Shown here: one piece after another, positions 26,233 to 36,900 of the stretch
How the letters are laid out: every line of letters starts with the position of its first letter
Numbering within the stretch: position 1 is the stretch's first letter
Origin: Aestuariivita sp.
Lineage (GTDB): Bacteria; Pseudomonadota; Alphaproteobacteria; Rhodobacterales; Rhodobacteraceae
Assembly (NCBI GenBank): GCA_018401465.1
Contig: JAGYKE010000005.1
Span: 992,001 to 1,056,000 of the forward strand
Length of the DNA stretch: 64,000 nucleotides
Direction: 5' to 3'
Made by a program: the position numbers and the translations under genes
Notes under the pieces: generated by a model
The model's input: the letters and a program-made list of their open reading frames with translations, nothing else
What the model was told of the DNA's origin: nothing
Databases searched by the model: none

Positions 26233-28086
26233 ATGCAAGCGGTATCGCGGGACTCAGTGTCATTGGACCGCCCGGTCAAATGGTGGGGGGATTTCCTTCT
26301 GCCCTTGCAGGCAAAAGTGTTCCTGCTGCTTCTTGTGTCGATCCTCGCCGTCGGAGCGGTGGTCCAGTTCTGGAACCACCGCACCCTGCTCAACCGAGAG
26401 GTCGCTCTGGTCTCGGACAAGCACCTTGTCATTGCGTCCAACCTGGCCTTGTCCTTGTCCCGCTATGTGCGGGACGTGTCGCTGATATTCAGCCATGCGG
26501 CAGAGGCGATCGGCGCGGACATGGCAAATCCGGCAGTCGTCCGCGAGCATCTTCTGCTGCTCGAACAGATGAACATCGACAAGATCGCGATCCTTTCGGA
26601 CTCGAACGCGGTCGAACAAACCTACGGTCTGAGAAACGGCATCACCGTTCTGCCGGAAGAAGATGTACTTGAACAACTGCGGCTGTTTTCGACCGAAAAC
26701 CTCTACAACGTCCAGTTCTCGAACCTGCTGAGGCTGGGAGACCAGCGGTACTTCGTTCTGGGATACAACCTGCCGAACGACCGACTTGCCATCGCCTATC
26801 TGTCGCCCGCCTACATCAAGAGCGTGCAGGAAGACATCACATTCGGTGAACTGGGCCACTCGGCCATCTTCGATGCAACGGGCCGGGCGATCGCGCATCC
26901 GGTGCCCCGCGTGGAAGAAGGCATGATGGACGCATCGGGCATCCCGACCGTAGCCAAGATGATGGACCGGCTCACCGGTGTGGACACCTTCTTTTCCCCG
27001 CCCATGGATGCGGACATGATTGCAGGCTATACTTTCGTGATTGAAACCGGCTGGGGCGTGATGGTTCCCCAGCCCATTCAGGAACTGACCGATTCCGTTC
27101 GCGCCAGCCTCAGACTGTCCGACCTTCTGACACTCGGCGCCTCGCTGACGCTTGCAATGGCCGGCTGGTTCTTGACGCAATCTCTGGTGCGGCCGATCAT
27201 GCGGTTTACGGAAAGCAGTCTCGACATCGCGGAAGGCAACTACGCAGTCTCCCTCCCCGAGCGTGAGAATTCGTCGCTCGAGATGTGGCGTCTGAACGAA
27301 GCGCTGAAAACCATGGTGGTAAAGGTCCGGGCTTCGAACGAAGCGCTGGAACTGGCGCTCGAGATCGAAGCAGCCGAAAGCAAACGGAAAGACGAGTTCC
27401 TGATCGTGGCAAGCCACGAAATCCGCAATCCGCTGTCGGGCGTGATCGGCATGCTTTCTGCCTGCCGGGAAATCGTCACCGACGAAGACGTGTCCCGGTA
27501 TCTCGATATCGCCAGCCGGTCGGCCACACGGTTGAACACCATCGTCACCGACATGGTGAGCGTGGTCGAGGAACGCGTGGGACTCGAACCGATCGCGGAC
27601 GTCACCTTCGATGTGCGCAAGGAATTCGACGATCTGGCGATCATGCACGCGAAGGCTGCAAAGGATGCAGGCCTCAGCTTCCATTTCGAACCCAAGAACC
27701 TCGACAACATGCACGTCACGACTGACCGCGACCGTCTTGTTCAGGTGGTGGTGAACCTGCTCAGCAATGCCATCAAGTTCACAAAGGAAGGCACCATCAG
27801 CCTTGGCGTGGCGCTGGTCGTGGACCCGAATGGCACGTCAGGAACGCTGGCGATTATCGTGCGCGACACCGGCATCGGCATAAAGAAGGAAGATCAGGCC
27901 CGGATCTTCGAAACCTTCTATCAGGTGGACAGGTCCTATTCGCGGCAGCATGGCGGATTGGGAATTGGCCTCAGCATCGTCAAGCAGATCGTGCTCCGCA
28001 TGGGCGGGAAGATCAGCGTTGAGAGCAAGGAAGGCGAAGGAGCCGAGTTCCGGTTGAAGATTCCCGTGATGATAGCTAACGTTTAA
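26233..28086 (+). CDS. Membrane sensor histidine kinase with dCache sensor and HAMP
   Basis: This 617-residue kinase has TM1 (about 23-42) and a large extracytoplasmic dCache-like region (about 50-275, with GELGHSAIFDATGRAIAHP and GYTFVIETGWGVMVP). TM2 lies at about 295-315, and a HAMP-like linker (LVRPIMRFTESSLDIAEGNYAV) follows. HisKA has His 395 (ASHEIRNPLSGV). The ATPase has N, G1 and G2 boxes (LLSNAIKF, RDTGIGIKKEDQARIFETF, HGGLGIGLSIV). The start has CAGGAGTTTTTTC before it. It carries no receiver; the single-domain receiver 29 bp downstream is its likely partner. The Cache domain points to a small-molecule signal outside the cytoplasm. Confidence 0.9.
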   Translation: MQAVSRDSVSLDRPVKWWGDFLLPLQAKVFLLLLVSILAVGAVVQFWNHRTLLNREVALVSDKHLVIASNLALSLSRYVRDVSLIFSHAAEAIGADMANPAVVREHLLLLEQMNIDKIAILSDSNAVEQTYGLRNGITVLPEEDVLEQLRLFSTENLYNVQFSNLLRLGDQRYFVLGYNLPNDRLAIAYLSPAYIKSVQEDITFGELGHSAIFDATGRAIAHPVPRVEEGMMDASGIPTVAKMMDRLTGVDTFFSPPMDADMIAGYTFVIETGWGVMVPQPIQELTDSVRASLRLSDLLTLGASLTLAMAGWFLTQSLVRPIMRFTESSLDIAEGNYAVSLPERENSSLEMWRLNEALKTMVVKVRASNEALELALEIEAAESKRKDEFLIVASHEIRNPLSGVIGMLSACREIVTDEDVSRYLDIASRSATRLNTIVTDMVSVVEERVGLEPIADVTFDVRKEFDDLAIMHAKAAKDAGLSFHFEPKNLDNMHVTTDRDRLVQVVVNLLSNAIKFTKEGTISLGVALVVDPNGTSGTLAIIVRDTGIGIKKEDQARIFETFYQVDRSYSRQHGGLGIGLSIVKQIVLRMGGKISVESKEGEGAEFRLKIPVMIANV

Positions 28087-28115
28087 TGACAAACCTCTCA
28101 TGTGAGGACACTGCT

Positions 28116-28517
28116 ATGACTTCCCCCGTGGTGAAGCGGATACTGGTGGTGGACGACGACCCGACCAACCGCCTTGTGGTACGTGTGTTGATGGAGCGAC
28201 GCGGATACCACGTGGCCGAGGCCGACGGTGGGCAGCAGTCGCTTGACATGATTGCCGAGGAACCGTTCGATCTGGTTCTCATGGATCTGAGCATGCCGGG
28301 CATGGATGGCCTCGAGACCACAAAGCTCATCAGACAGGCCCAGGAGCCCGGCCGCGAGCTGCCGATCTTCGCATTGTCGGCACATACCAGCCGGCAAAGC
28401 GTGGAAGCCTGCCTTGAGGCCGGAATGAACGGTGTGCTCAGCAAACCCTTCGATTCGCAAAAGGCCGAGCAGGTGATCGATCTGATCAACAGGCCGACCG
28501 ACTCCGTCCCTTCCTGA
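28116..28517 (+). CDS. Single-domain response regulator (CheY/Spo0F-like receiver)
   Basis: This 133-residue protein is a receiver only. The acidic pair is in VVDDDPTNR, the phosphoacceptor is Asp 57 (LVLMDLSMPGMDG), the Thr/Ser switch is at FALSAH, and the conserved Lys is 110 (GVLSKPF). I prefer ATG 28116, which has GAGGACACTGCT before it, over the in-frame ATG at 28086, which overlaps the kinase stop but has no ribosome site. With no output domain it probably relays phosphate to an HPt, or acts by protein contact. Confidence 0.9.
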   Translation: MTSPVVKRILVVDDDPTNRLVVRVLMERRGYHVAEADGGQQSLDMIAEEPFDLVLMDLSMPGMDGLETTKLIRQAQEPGRELPIFALSAHTSRQSVEACLEAGMNGVLSKPFDSQKAEQVIDLINRPTDSVPS

Positions 28518-28578
28518 AGACAAGCGGGAAGTCGCGGCGCCAACCGCGCTGCGACACCCGGGCCGCGGATCAAGCCCC

Positions 28579-28613
28579 CAAAAACGAAACCGACGGCCTT
28601 GAGGCCGCCGGTT
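28579..28613 (-). terminator. Rho-independent terminator of the peroxidase operon
   Basis: Read on the minus strand, an 11-bp stem with one mismatch (AACCGGCGGCC/GGCCGTCGGTT, loop TCAA) is followed by TCGTTTTTG. It lies 92 bp downstream of the haloperoxidase stop. On the plus strand no T-run follows, so it belongs to the minus-strand operon. Confidence 0.8.
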
Positions 28614-28704
28614 CCGGGGATGATCTTGCGGGCCGCCGCATGGTTTGGCCCGATCGAAAGGTCAAAACCCTGTCAGATCGGACCGACCCGTGGCATGCGG
28701 CCGG

Positions 28705-30609
28705 TCAAACCGGATACAAGTCCCAGAAGGGTCTGTCTTGTTCGGTCGCAGTCCCGTTTGCGAATTGATATGCGAGATCGGCAGCATTTTCCCCGATCCC
28801 GGCCCCAAGAGCGAGACCGTCAATGTTTCCCGCGTCGAAGTGAATCCCACCGAAGATGCGCGACATGCCCGCCTCGTGCGCCGCGGCGTCGAAATCGGCC
28901 CAGGCCATGGTCACGGGATCAACCGGAAAGGTCGGGTCAAAGTGGCTGCCGAAGCTGGGCACGATGGTCGAGGCGCCGAATTCCGTGCCCCCGGTGAAGG
29001 CCTTGAGCACGGCGGCGGCAGCGCCGCTGTAGGTGGAGTGCCCCGAGACATACTCGGCGAAGGGCGGCGAGAAATCGCCGGTCGGCAACTGGTAGGTCAC
29101 GAAATTCTCGGCGAGAACCGTGCGCGTCCCAAGGCTGGCGCCGGTTTCGGGGTCATAGCCCCCGAACGCTTCGATCACGAAGCCCGTTTCACCCGTCAGC
29201 TCGTCGACGCCCTGCGTGCCGATCAGACCAAGCTTGCCGAGATCGCGGATGACCTGAACGGGTCGCGCGGAGTCGTAGAAAACCTTGGTCTCCCAGGCGG
29301 CGATGGCCGCATCGAACATCGCATTGCTCATGGCAAGAAAGAGCTGAGCATCGGTGGCGGCATCGTGATCGTCACGCACCGAGATGAATTGCGCGAAGGT
29401 CATCATCGTGCCCGGCGGAAACGAGGTGCCCGGCCCGTCTTCCCAGAACTCGGCAACAATCCGGTCCTGATCGGTCAGTTCTGCGCTGGCCTGGACGAGG
29501 TTTTCGGCCTCGGTCAGGAACCCCGGATTGATGACTTCGCCGATCAGATCACGCGTCACGGGGATCGTCGTCCCGGCCGCGATGAATGTTCCGGCAATGA
29601 CCGCGTCGGCTGACAGTGTCAGGGTGCGGTTGGGGATGTCGAGCTGCGAACCCTCATACCCGCTCAGGAAGAAAAATTCCGGCCCACCGGGGCGTATCGC
29701 GGCGAAATCGGTGAGACCATCTGCCGTCTCGGGCAGCGCGAAGGGTTCGAGCAGAGGGAACTCGGGCGACAGAAATTTCTGAAGCTGCGTGCCGTCGCCA
29801 TGCTTTTTCCACTCGGGCGTCCAGGCATCGATGACCGTGACCTGATCGGGGTTCGGGTTCACGGGTGTATAGGCCGCTTCGGGCGCGGTGCTGACGCGCT
29901 GGGCCTCTTCGAGGCGGAACCGCAGGACATCCTGGGCCGCGTCCATCCCGATCTGCACGGCAGGGCTGTCCTGTTCATCCAGTGGCAGGTCGAGCCGCTC
30001 CTCCATCACCGCGTCCAGTATGTCGCGGTGGCCGGGGAACAGCGTGGTGAGAACCGTGTGGGCCGCGTAATGCATCGCGGCTTCCATATCTTCTGCATCT
30101 GCGGCGAATGTTTCGATGTTGTCGCCTTCGATGTCGATCGAGACACGCAGCGCGACGGGGTCATGTGCTGCGTAGGCGTCGTAGATCGCAGTGTGGGTCA
30201 TTGCATAGATGCGCGCGCCGTTCGTCGGCCCCGCCATTGTCTCGGCAACCAGACTCTGCGCGATCTGATCCCAGAGGACGCTGGGCGTCGGTGAGGTGGT
30301 GTTCACCTTGAGCGTCGCAAGCCCATCAGAAAACAGGATTGGTGTTTCGCCGTCTTCCAGCTGCTCGATCAGGGTTTCGACGTCGAAGACGTGACCGCCG
30401 ATCTGGATGGCTTCGATGGACTTCAGTTCGATCTCCTGACCCGACAGACGGTCCCTGATGATCAGCTCCCCATCGTCCCAGTCGAGATCGGAGAGCCACA
30501 GGCTATCGCCAAGATTGACCAGATCGAAGCCCTTGCCTCCCTTGACCTTCTCGATGTTCCAGGACGACACATCGAAAACGTCGTCTCTTTTGCTGCCGCG
30601 CAGTCTCAT
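28705..30609 (-). CDS. Vanadium-dependent haloperoxidase family protein (PAP2 fold)
   Basis: This 634-residue protein carries the vanadate-binding residues of vanadium haloperoxidases in order. The KX6RP motif is Lys 442 to Arg 449 (KVFYDSARP). The second motif is SGH at Ser 522, Gly 523 and His 524 (EYVSGHSTYSG), with Val in place of the usual Pro. The third is SRX5H at Arg 584 and His 590 (SRIFGGIH). The N-terminal 90 residues are beta-rich and Asp/Gly-rich (GSKRDDVFDV, KGGKGFDLVNLGD), like the border of an RTX roll, so an extracellular location by type I secretion is plausible; there is no Sec signal. GGAGGAGAATAAAGAA precedes the ATG. The start overlaps the 62-residue gene by 4 bp. Whether it oxidises chloride, bromide or iodide cannot be read. 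Confidence 0.9.
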   Translation of the reverse strand: MRLRGSKRDDVFDVSSWNIEKVKGGKGFDLVNLGDSLWLSDLDWDDGELIIRDRLSGQEIELKSIEAIQIGGHVFDVETLIEQLEDGETPILFSDGLATLKVNTTSPTPSVLWDQIAQSLVAETMAGPTNGARIYAMTHTAIYDAYAAHDPVALRVSIDIEGDNIETFAADAEDMEAAMHYAAHTVLTTLFPGHRDILDAVMEERLDLPLDEQDSPAVQIGMDAAQDVLRFRLEEAQRVSTAPEAAYTPVNPNPDQVTVIDAWTPEWKKHGDGTQLQKFLSPEFPLLEPFALPETADGLTDFAAIRPGGPEFFFLSGYEGSQLDIPNRTLTLSADAVIAGTFIAAGTTIPVTRDLIGEVINPGFLTEAENLVQASAELTDQDRIVAEFWEDGPGTSFPPGTMMTFAQFISVRDDHDAATDAQLFLAMSNAMFDAAIAAWETKVFYDSARPVQVIRDLGKLGLIGTQGVDELTGETGFVIEAFGGYDPETGASLGTRTVLAENFVTYQLPTGDFSPPFAEYVSGHSTYSGAAAAVLKAFTGGTEFGASTIVPSFGSHFDPTFPVDPVTMAWADFDAAAHEAGMSRIFGGIHFDAGNIDGLALGAGIGENAADLAYQFANGTATEQDRPFWDLYPV

Positions 30610-30794
30610 TTCTTTATTCTCCTCCGGTATTCGTGTCGCGGCCTGAACTGTTGCCGGATCCCCTCGGTGGTGGCTTCCTCCCTGTCATCCCCGGCCACAT
30701 AGGAGGATTTCAGAGCAGACACCGAGGCCAGAGGAGCACACCCGAACACCCGATCCAGATCGCTCGTCAGAGCCATGGAAAGATCGTGGGGCAT
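30606..30794 (-). CDS. Small protein of 62 residues, translationally coupled to the haloperoxidase
   Basis: The protein is soluble and ends in a strongly basic tail (QQFRPRHEYRRRIKK). It starts MPHDLSMALTSDLDRVFG and has one Cys. The start codon is preceded by a strong site (GAGGAGGAAGCAC). The stop overlaps the haloperoxidase start by 4 bp (ATGA), so the two must be translated together. I recognise no family. A role as cytosolic chaperone, antitoxic partner or assembly factor for the haloperoxidase is only a guess from coupling. Confidence 0.7.
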   Translation of the reverse strand: MPHDLSMALTSDLDRVFGCAPLASVSALKSSYVAGDDREEATTEGIRQQFRPRHEYRRRIKK

Positions 30795-30945
30795 GTGCTT
30801 CCTCCTCTTGAACTTCAGGATGAGGCAGGGCGGGATTTCGGGCTGATTGCCGGGGACACGTGGTCCACTGGCGGTTCCGGCCCGAAGTCGAACAGACGCT
30901 GCTAGGGGCCTGGACCCGAAGACCGCTGCTCAGCGGGGGTAATTG

Positions 30946-30977
30946 ACGGCAGCCGGGGGGAACATTCCGGCTGCCGT
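30946..30977 (-). terminator. 11-bp hairpin after the giant peroxidase gene
   Basis: The arms ACGGCAGCCGG and CCGGCTGCCGT pair perfectly around a 10-base loop. The hairpin begins 22 bp beyond the giant gene's stop. On the minus strand it is followed by CAATTACCC, without a proper T-run. It may attenuate transcription into the 62-residue gene and the haloperoxidase, giving less haloperoxidase than giant protein. Confidence 0.55.
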
Positions 30978-30998
30978 CCAAGCAAGAGACTTGCCTGC

Positions 30999-33900
30999 TC
31001 AGAGCAGGAAGTCGTCCTGCTCAAGGTTGTGGTGCCCCATGACCTTCATCTCGAAGGCACCCTTGTCGGTCATACCCATGACGAGCGTGAAGTCCTGCCC
31101 GTCACCGGTTTCGTGCGAGAAGGTCAGCTGACCCGCACCGATCTCTGCGTCGCGACCCATAAGCGTGAACTGGTCACGCATTCCGGTCGTGCTGTCGGCG
31201 TCGATCCCCGAGAAGCACAGGACATCACCGGCGCTGAAGCCAAGGATCGTGGTGCCATCGGCGCTCGACGTGGTGTTGAACACGAAGGTGTCGTTGCCGT
31301 CACCACCGTCGAGGATGTTCGTCGCCTCGCTGGCCACGATCCGGTCGTCACCCGACCCGCCGATCACGTTCTCGATGCTCCAGAGCGTGTCCGACTGGGT
31401 GGCCCCGGAGACCGAGCCGCGCTCGGTGCCCGCATTGCCCAGAATGATCTCCAGGTTCTCGGTGATCGCCGAGTAGTCGATGGTGTCGTAACCGCTTCCG
31501 CCGAAGATGATGTCGTTGCCGTCACCATCCATGCCGATGAACGTATCGTTGCCTTCGCCGCCATAGAGCATGTCGGATCCGGTTCCGCCCACGATCACAT
31601 CGTCACCAGCATCCCCGAAGATCCGGTCGTTGCCGCTATCGCCGTAGAGCATGTCGTTGCCGTCACCACCGAAGATGTCGTCGTTGCAGGCACCACCCAT
31701 GATGATGTCATCACCACCTTCACCCATCAGCAGATCGGACCCTTCACCACCGCGGAGCACATCACCGGCCATTGCGCCGATCAGCACGCCCGCCGCATTG
31801 GTGCTCAGCACCATACGCTGGGCAAGGGTGTCTTCCTCTGCAGGTGCCTCGGTCACAGGTGCCTCCACTGCGAGTTCCTCCACTGCGGGTTCTTCCACTG
31901 CGGGTTCCTCCACTGCGGGTTCCTCCACTGCGGGTTCCTCCACTGCGGGTTCCTCCACTGCGGGTTCCTCCACTGCGGGTTCCTCCACTGCGGGTTCCTC
32001 CACTGCGGGTTCTTCCACTGCGGGTTCTTCCACTGCGGGTTCCTCCACTGCGGGTTCTTCCACTGCGGGTTCCTCCACTGCGGGTTCCTCCACTGCGGGT
32101 TCCTCCACTGCGGGTTCCTCCACTGCGGGTTCCTCCACTGCGGGTTCCTCCACTGCGGGTTCTTCCACTGCGGGTTCTTCCACTGCGGGTTCCTCCACTG
32201 CGGGTTCCTCCACTGCGGGTTCCTCCACTGCGGGTTCTTCCACTGCGGGTTCTTCCACTGCGGGTTCTTCCACTGCGGGTTCCTGCGGTGCGGGTTCCTG
32301 CGGTGCGGGTTCCTGCGGTGCCGGGTCCAGCGGTGCCGGGTCCAGCGGTGCCGGGTCCAGCGGTGCCGGGTCCAGCGGTGCCGGTGCTGCCACCACTTCC
32401 GGAACATGGCTCAACACATCCAGCGGCAGATCCGTCAGGCCGGTGTTCCGCGAAACCACATCGCCCATCGTGATGTTCGAGATGAAGTCGTTGTACACCG
32501 GCAGGTCACCGATCCGGTCGATATAGTAGAACCGGTCACCTTCCTGCAGACGGTCGAGCTGTTCGTGGATCAGCACCCAGAAGGTATGGCCCACGACACC
32601 GCCGTTGATGTGCTGCTCGGCAAGACCGCCGACCCAGAGATCCACACGGTCGATGCCGTTCACGGTCATCGTGCCGTCCTGATTGTCGACCAGAGCGATG
32701 TCCGGGTTCACCAGCTGGAACTGCGTCAGCGCTTCGCCCGACAGAACCAGATCCGGATAAGCCGTCTTGAACTGTTCGATCTGCGCATCCGAAAGACCGT
32801 TGCGTGCCTGGAAGTCCTCCCACGAGGTGTAGGGGGTCATCGCGAAATCCGACTGATCGATCGCCTCGATGATGTAGGGGCTGTCGGATGCTGCCAGATC
32901 AGCTCTGACCTGGTTCATCGTACCAACACCCAGATCCCGACCGCGTGCCACGTTGAAGGCGAAGAGGTCAGCAGGGCTGCGCACCAGATCGGTACGGACC
33001 GCGTTAACCACCTGCGTGTCGATCTCTTCCGAAGGCTGTTCGATCAGACCGCCAAGGATGTTTGCGACACCATGCTGGGCATAGCCCGGCTGCGGCACAT
33101 AACCCTGGGGAAGCGGTCCAAGGAACGCGGACGGATCGTTGGTCGGGTTCAGGAACAGGTCGAACAGGGGGACGTCGAAGGAGTTACCATCCGCATCCTT
33201 GAGCGTCATCATCTCCCCGATCTGCGAGTGACCGAACCGGTAGGCCGCTGCCGCGAACTCGTGGCTGATGCGGGCATCGGCATTCGGGTTGTACTCGTCA
33301 TGGCCGTGCCGTCCCGATCCCTGCAGACCGCCCAGAAGGCTGTCGGCAAAGTCGTTGAAGACGACCTGCTGGTATTCCCCGATGTTCAGGATCCGTGCGG
33401 CCTGGAAGAGCTCTTCCACCGTGCCGTTGAAGCCTGCAGCATCGATCTGGTCCACATGGTAGTTGTGGTTGCGTGCCCAGATCGTGTGCACCGCGGTAAG
33501 ACCGACGTTCTCGTTCGCGCGCCCATCGCCGCCCACATAATGGTCGAGAAGGTTCATGAACCGGTTGGTGTCGATCAGGAGCGGCCAGCCTTCGCCCATG
33601 AAGTTGGCAGAAAGCTGCTGCACGAGGCCGGCGTCGTAGGTGCCGTCGACACGCAGACCCGGATAGTACTCGAGCAGCGTCATGCCTTCTGCCGGCAGTC
33701 CCGCACCCTTGAACACGGTGCCAGCGTCGATGTGGTGATCCAGCGTCTCACGCAGCGTCGACATGAGCTGGAAGCCCGGTGCCGAAGGATCCTCGACCCC
33801 CATCAGGATCTTCGAACCGACCCCGTTCTGCCCATCGCTTTCACGCAGCAACTGGCCGATCAGGTTGGACGAACCGTAGACCTGGTTCTGGTCGACGACC

Positions 33901-36900
33901 GGCGACGTGATGTTCTCGTGCAGCGGCGTGCCGTCTGCGTCATAGCCGATCACGCTGCCGCGGGTCAGGTCGGCCGGGTTGTTATCGAGCGGGTTCCTCG
34001 ACGAGCCTTCTCCACCGATCTGGATCGGCGCAAGCGCTTCACCATTCGGATTGGTTCCCTTCGGGATGAAGGTGAGACCATGGTCGAAGTACTGACCGAA
34101 GGACATCATGAACATGTTGACCGTGGCCGCCTTGGCCGCGTCCGCATCCTGAGTTCCGAGCGCGTTCGAGATCGCCCGTGCATCCAGATCCGCGAAGACC
34201 GGGTTGACGATGCCAGCGCCGTCTTCGCCGATGCCCGCATAGCGCGCCTCGGTCACACGGAGGTAGGGCAACGTCGCACCGCCCGAGAGTTCGGGGTTCG
34301 TCGGGTTGTTCGCCAACCCTGTCAAATCCCGGACTTCCTGCAGAAGATCCGCAGGCTCGTTGTTTGCGGGCTCGCCCGCTTCTGCCGGCAGGATCGGAGC
34401 GACAGCACGTGCGCCGACCATGTATTCCAGCGCCGCGATGTCGTCCTGGGTGACCAGGATCGCACCACGCGTCAGAACCCCGAACTCGAACCCTTCCGGA
34501 ACACCGGTCTGTTCGTTGACCGTCGCGAGACCGCGCAGGTCAGCTGCCATCTGCGTGCCGGACTGCACCAGAACCGGGAAGGCGTCTGCAGCTTCGACCG
34601 TATAGGTCATCGTGAAGCCTTCTCCGGTCTCGGTCACAGTCAGACCGTTGACCGTGCGCGTCAGCGTGGCCGGATCGACCGGGATCACGAAGACATCGCC
34701 TTCGGTCACGACACCCGCCACATTCAGCGAAGCGGGGACGTTCTCAGCGGTGCCGCCGACATCGACGAACACGCGGTGCGTCGACAGACGCTGGGTTACA
34801 TCAACGTTGACCTGACCTTCGGTGTTCACCGAGATGGTGTTGAAGTTCAACGCCGTTCCTGTGAAATCTCCAATAACTTCCACGGCGTTCACGCCTCCTG
34901 CTGTGTTGATTTGAATTTCTTCGATGTTCCGGAGCTGACCGATGACCTCTTCGCCGGCACCTGCATTGCGGGTGATGACGATATCGGTCCCGACTTCGAG
35001 AGCCGCGCCAGTCCAGGCATCTGCCGAATAGACGCGGAAGGTCTCGTCCGCACCGTCGCCGTTGACGATGTAGAGATCCTCGCCCGCACCGCCGTCCACG
35101 ACATCGCTGCCGCCGCCGACGCTCCAGGTGATTTGATCGTTGCCATCACCGGCCATCAGGAGGTCGTTGCCTGCGCCGCCGGTGATGGTGTCACCTCCGG
35201 CACCGGCATCGACGACCAGACGCTGGTTCGACAGGAAACCTGCAAAGTCGATGACCTCTTGGCCTGCCGTCCCGTTCACGAAAATCGTGTTCGGAGCCAG
35301 CGAGGTCTGGGTGAAGTCACCGATCGCAGTGATCGTCTGGATCCCCAGCACGCCGTTGATGGTGATTTCCTCGATCCCGCGGATTTCCATGATCGCGGTT
35401 TCGACGCCCCCGACGGTCCTTGTGATGACGATCTCGGACAGCGGCTCAAGCGTTATGCCACCGCGATCTACCCATGCCGCGACGGTGTACATCGTGATCG
35501 CCGTCTCGGTCCCGTCGGCATTGATCGTGACCATGTCAAGGTCGGTCTCACCATCACGGTTGGCACCACCGTCGACGATATCGTAGCCGCCATTCGGGGC
35601 ATCCCAGACGATTACGTCGACACCAAGACCGCCAAAGATTACGTCATTGCCAGCGCCGCCGTTGATCTCGTCGTCACCGTCAAGGCCGAAGATGACATCG
35701 TTGAACGGGGTGCCCGTGAGGTCATCATCGAGCGGTGTGCCCGTGATGGTGGTGCTGTCCAGCGTAGCGGTACGAAGATCGACATCCTGATCCGCAAAAC
35801 GGAGGATTTCGATATTCGTCAGCCGGTCGGTTCCGTCTCCGTTGATGGGATTGGGGCGACCGTTGTTCGGATCAATCGGGTTCGGCCCATCCGTGACATC
35901 GATATGGCTGACCGTGACGCTGCCATCGGCGTGGCTGAGGATGATGTAGTTTTCGCGGACATCATAGTACACCGCCACGTCCACATCACCTTCCTGCCCG
36001 CCATCGAGGATTTCGCGCACGATTTCCAGCTGGCCGGGGTTGATCGTCCCGTCGAGCAGTTCCGCTGCGATTTCTGCGAGGCTGTTGATCGAGCGCAGTT
36101 CGGTCCCCCGATCATTGGGGTCACGAACCGAGATGCGGACGTTGAGGTATTTGTCCCCGTCGATCACGTCGTCGCCGCCACGGCCCTGGATGATGTCGCT
36201 GCCGCCGCCGCCCAGAAGGATGTTGCCGCCCGAGAAGGTCTCCAGCGGACCGGTGCCCATCAGATTGCCGAGCAGTTCACGCAGGCCCGCAATGCGGTCC
36301 ACGCCAGCCTGTGTCAGTTCGTTGCCGAAGAAGGTGACTTCGTTGTCGATCGGATCAAAGGGCACTCCCGGAATATCTGCTACCGGAATATCTGTGCCCA
36401 TCCGGTCATCGCCGAACAGCCTGTCGTCAAGCTGGGTGCCCGAGGCCGCTTCGACGTTGTTGTAACGGTCCTCAAGCACGTCCATGCCGGGCAGTTCCAG
36501 ACGCCGGGTCAGGTCGATATCGGCCCCGACCGTCGCGTCCTTGTGGATAACCCAGTCATGGCCCAGACCGCCTTCGTTCGTAAGAACGCCTTCGCGCTGG
36601 ATCAGGATGTCGTCGCCGCCTTCGCCCCACAGATCGCCGTCGTTGGCACCGCCATCGAGAACGTCATGGCCGATGGCCCGCGACGCATCGAAGGGATCGC
36701 CGTTGTCGCCGAACACCATGTCGACGCCGTCGCCGCCTTCGATCCAGTCGTCGCCTTCGCCGCCGAACATGAATTCGGCACCGGCACCGCCGAGGATGAA
36801 GTCATTGCCGTCCATACCGAAGGCTTCGGCCGCGTCGTCCTGGCCCATCAGCAGGGCGTCATTGCCCGCGCCGCCGAACAGCAGTTCGCCGATGCCGCCA

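Noticed and set aside
31861-32385. Regular short repeats that might be mistaken for a CRISPR array
   Set aside because: There are no spacers; the 15-bp units are directly adjacent and code for an in-frame peptide repeat.
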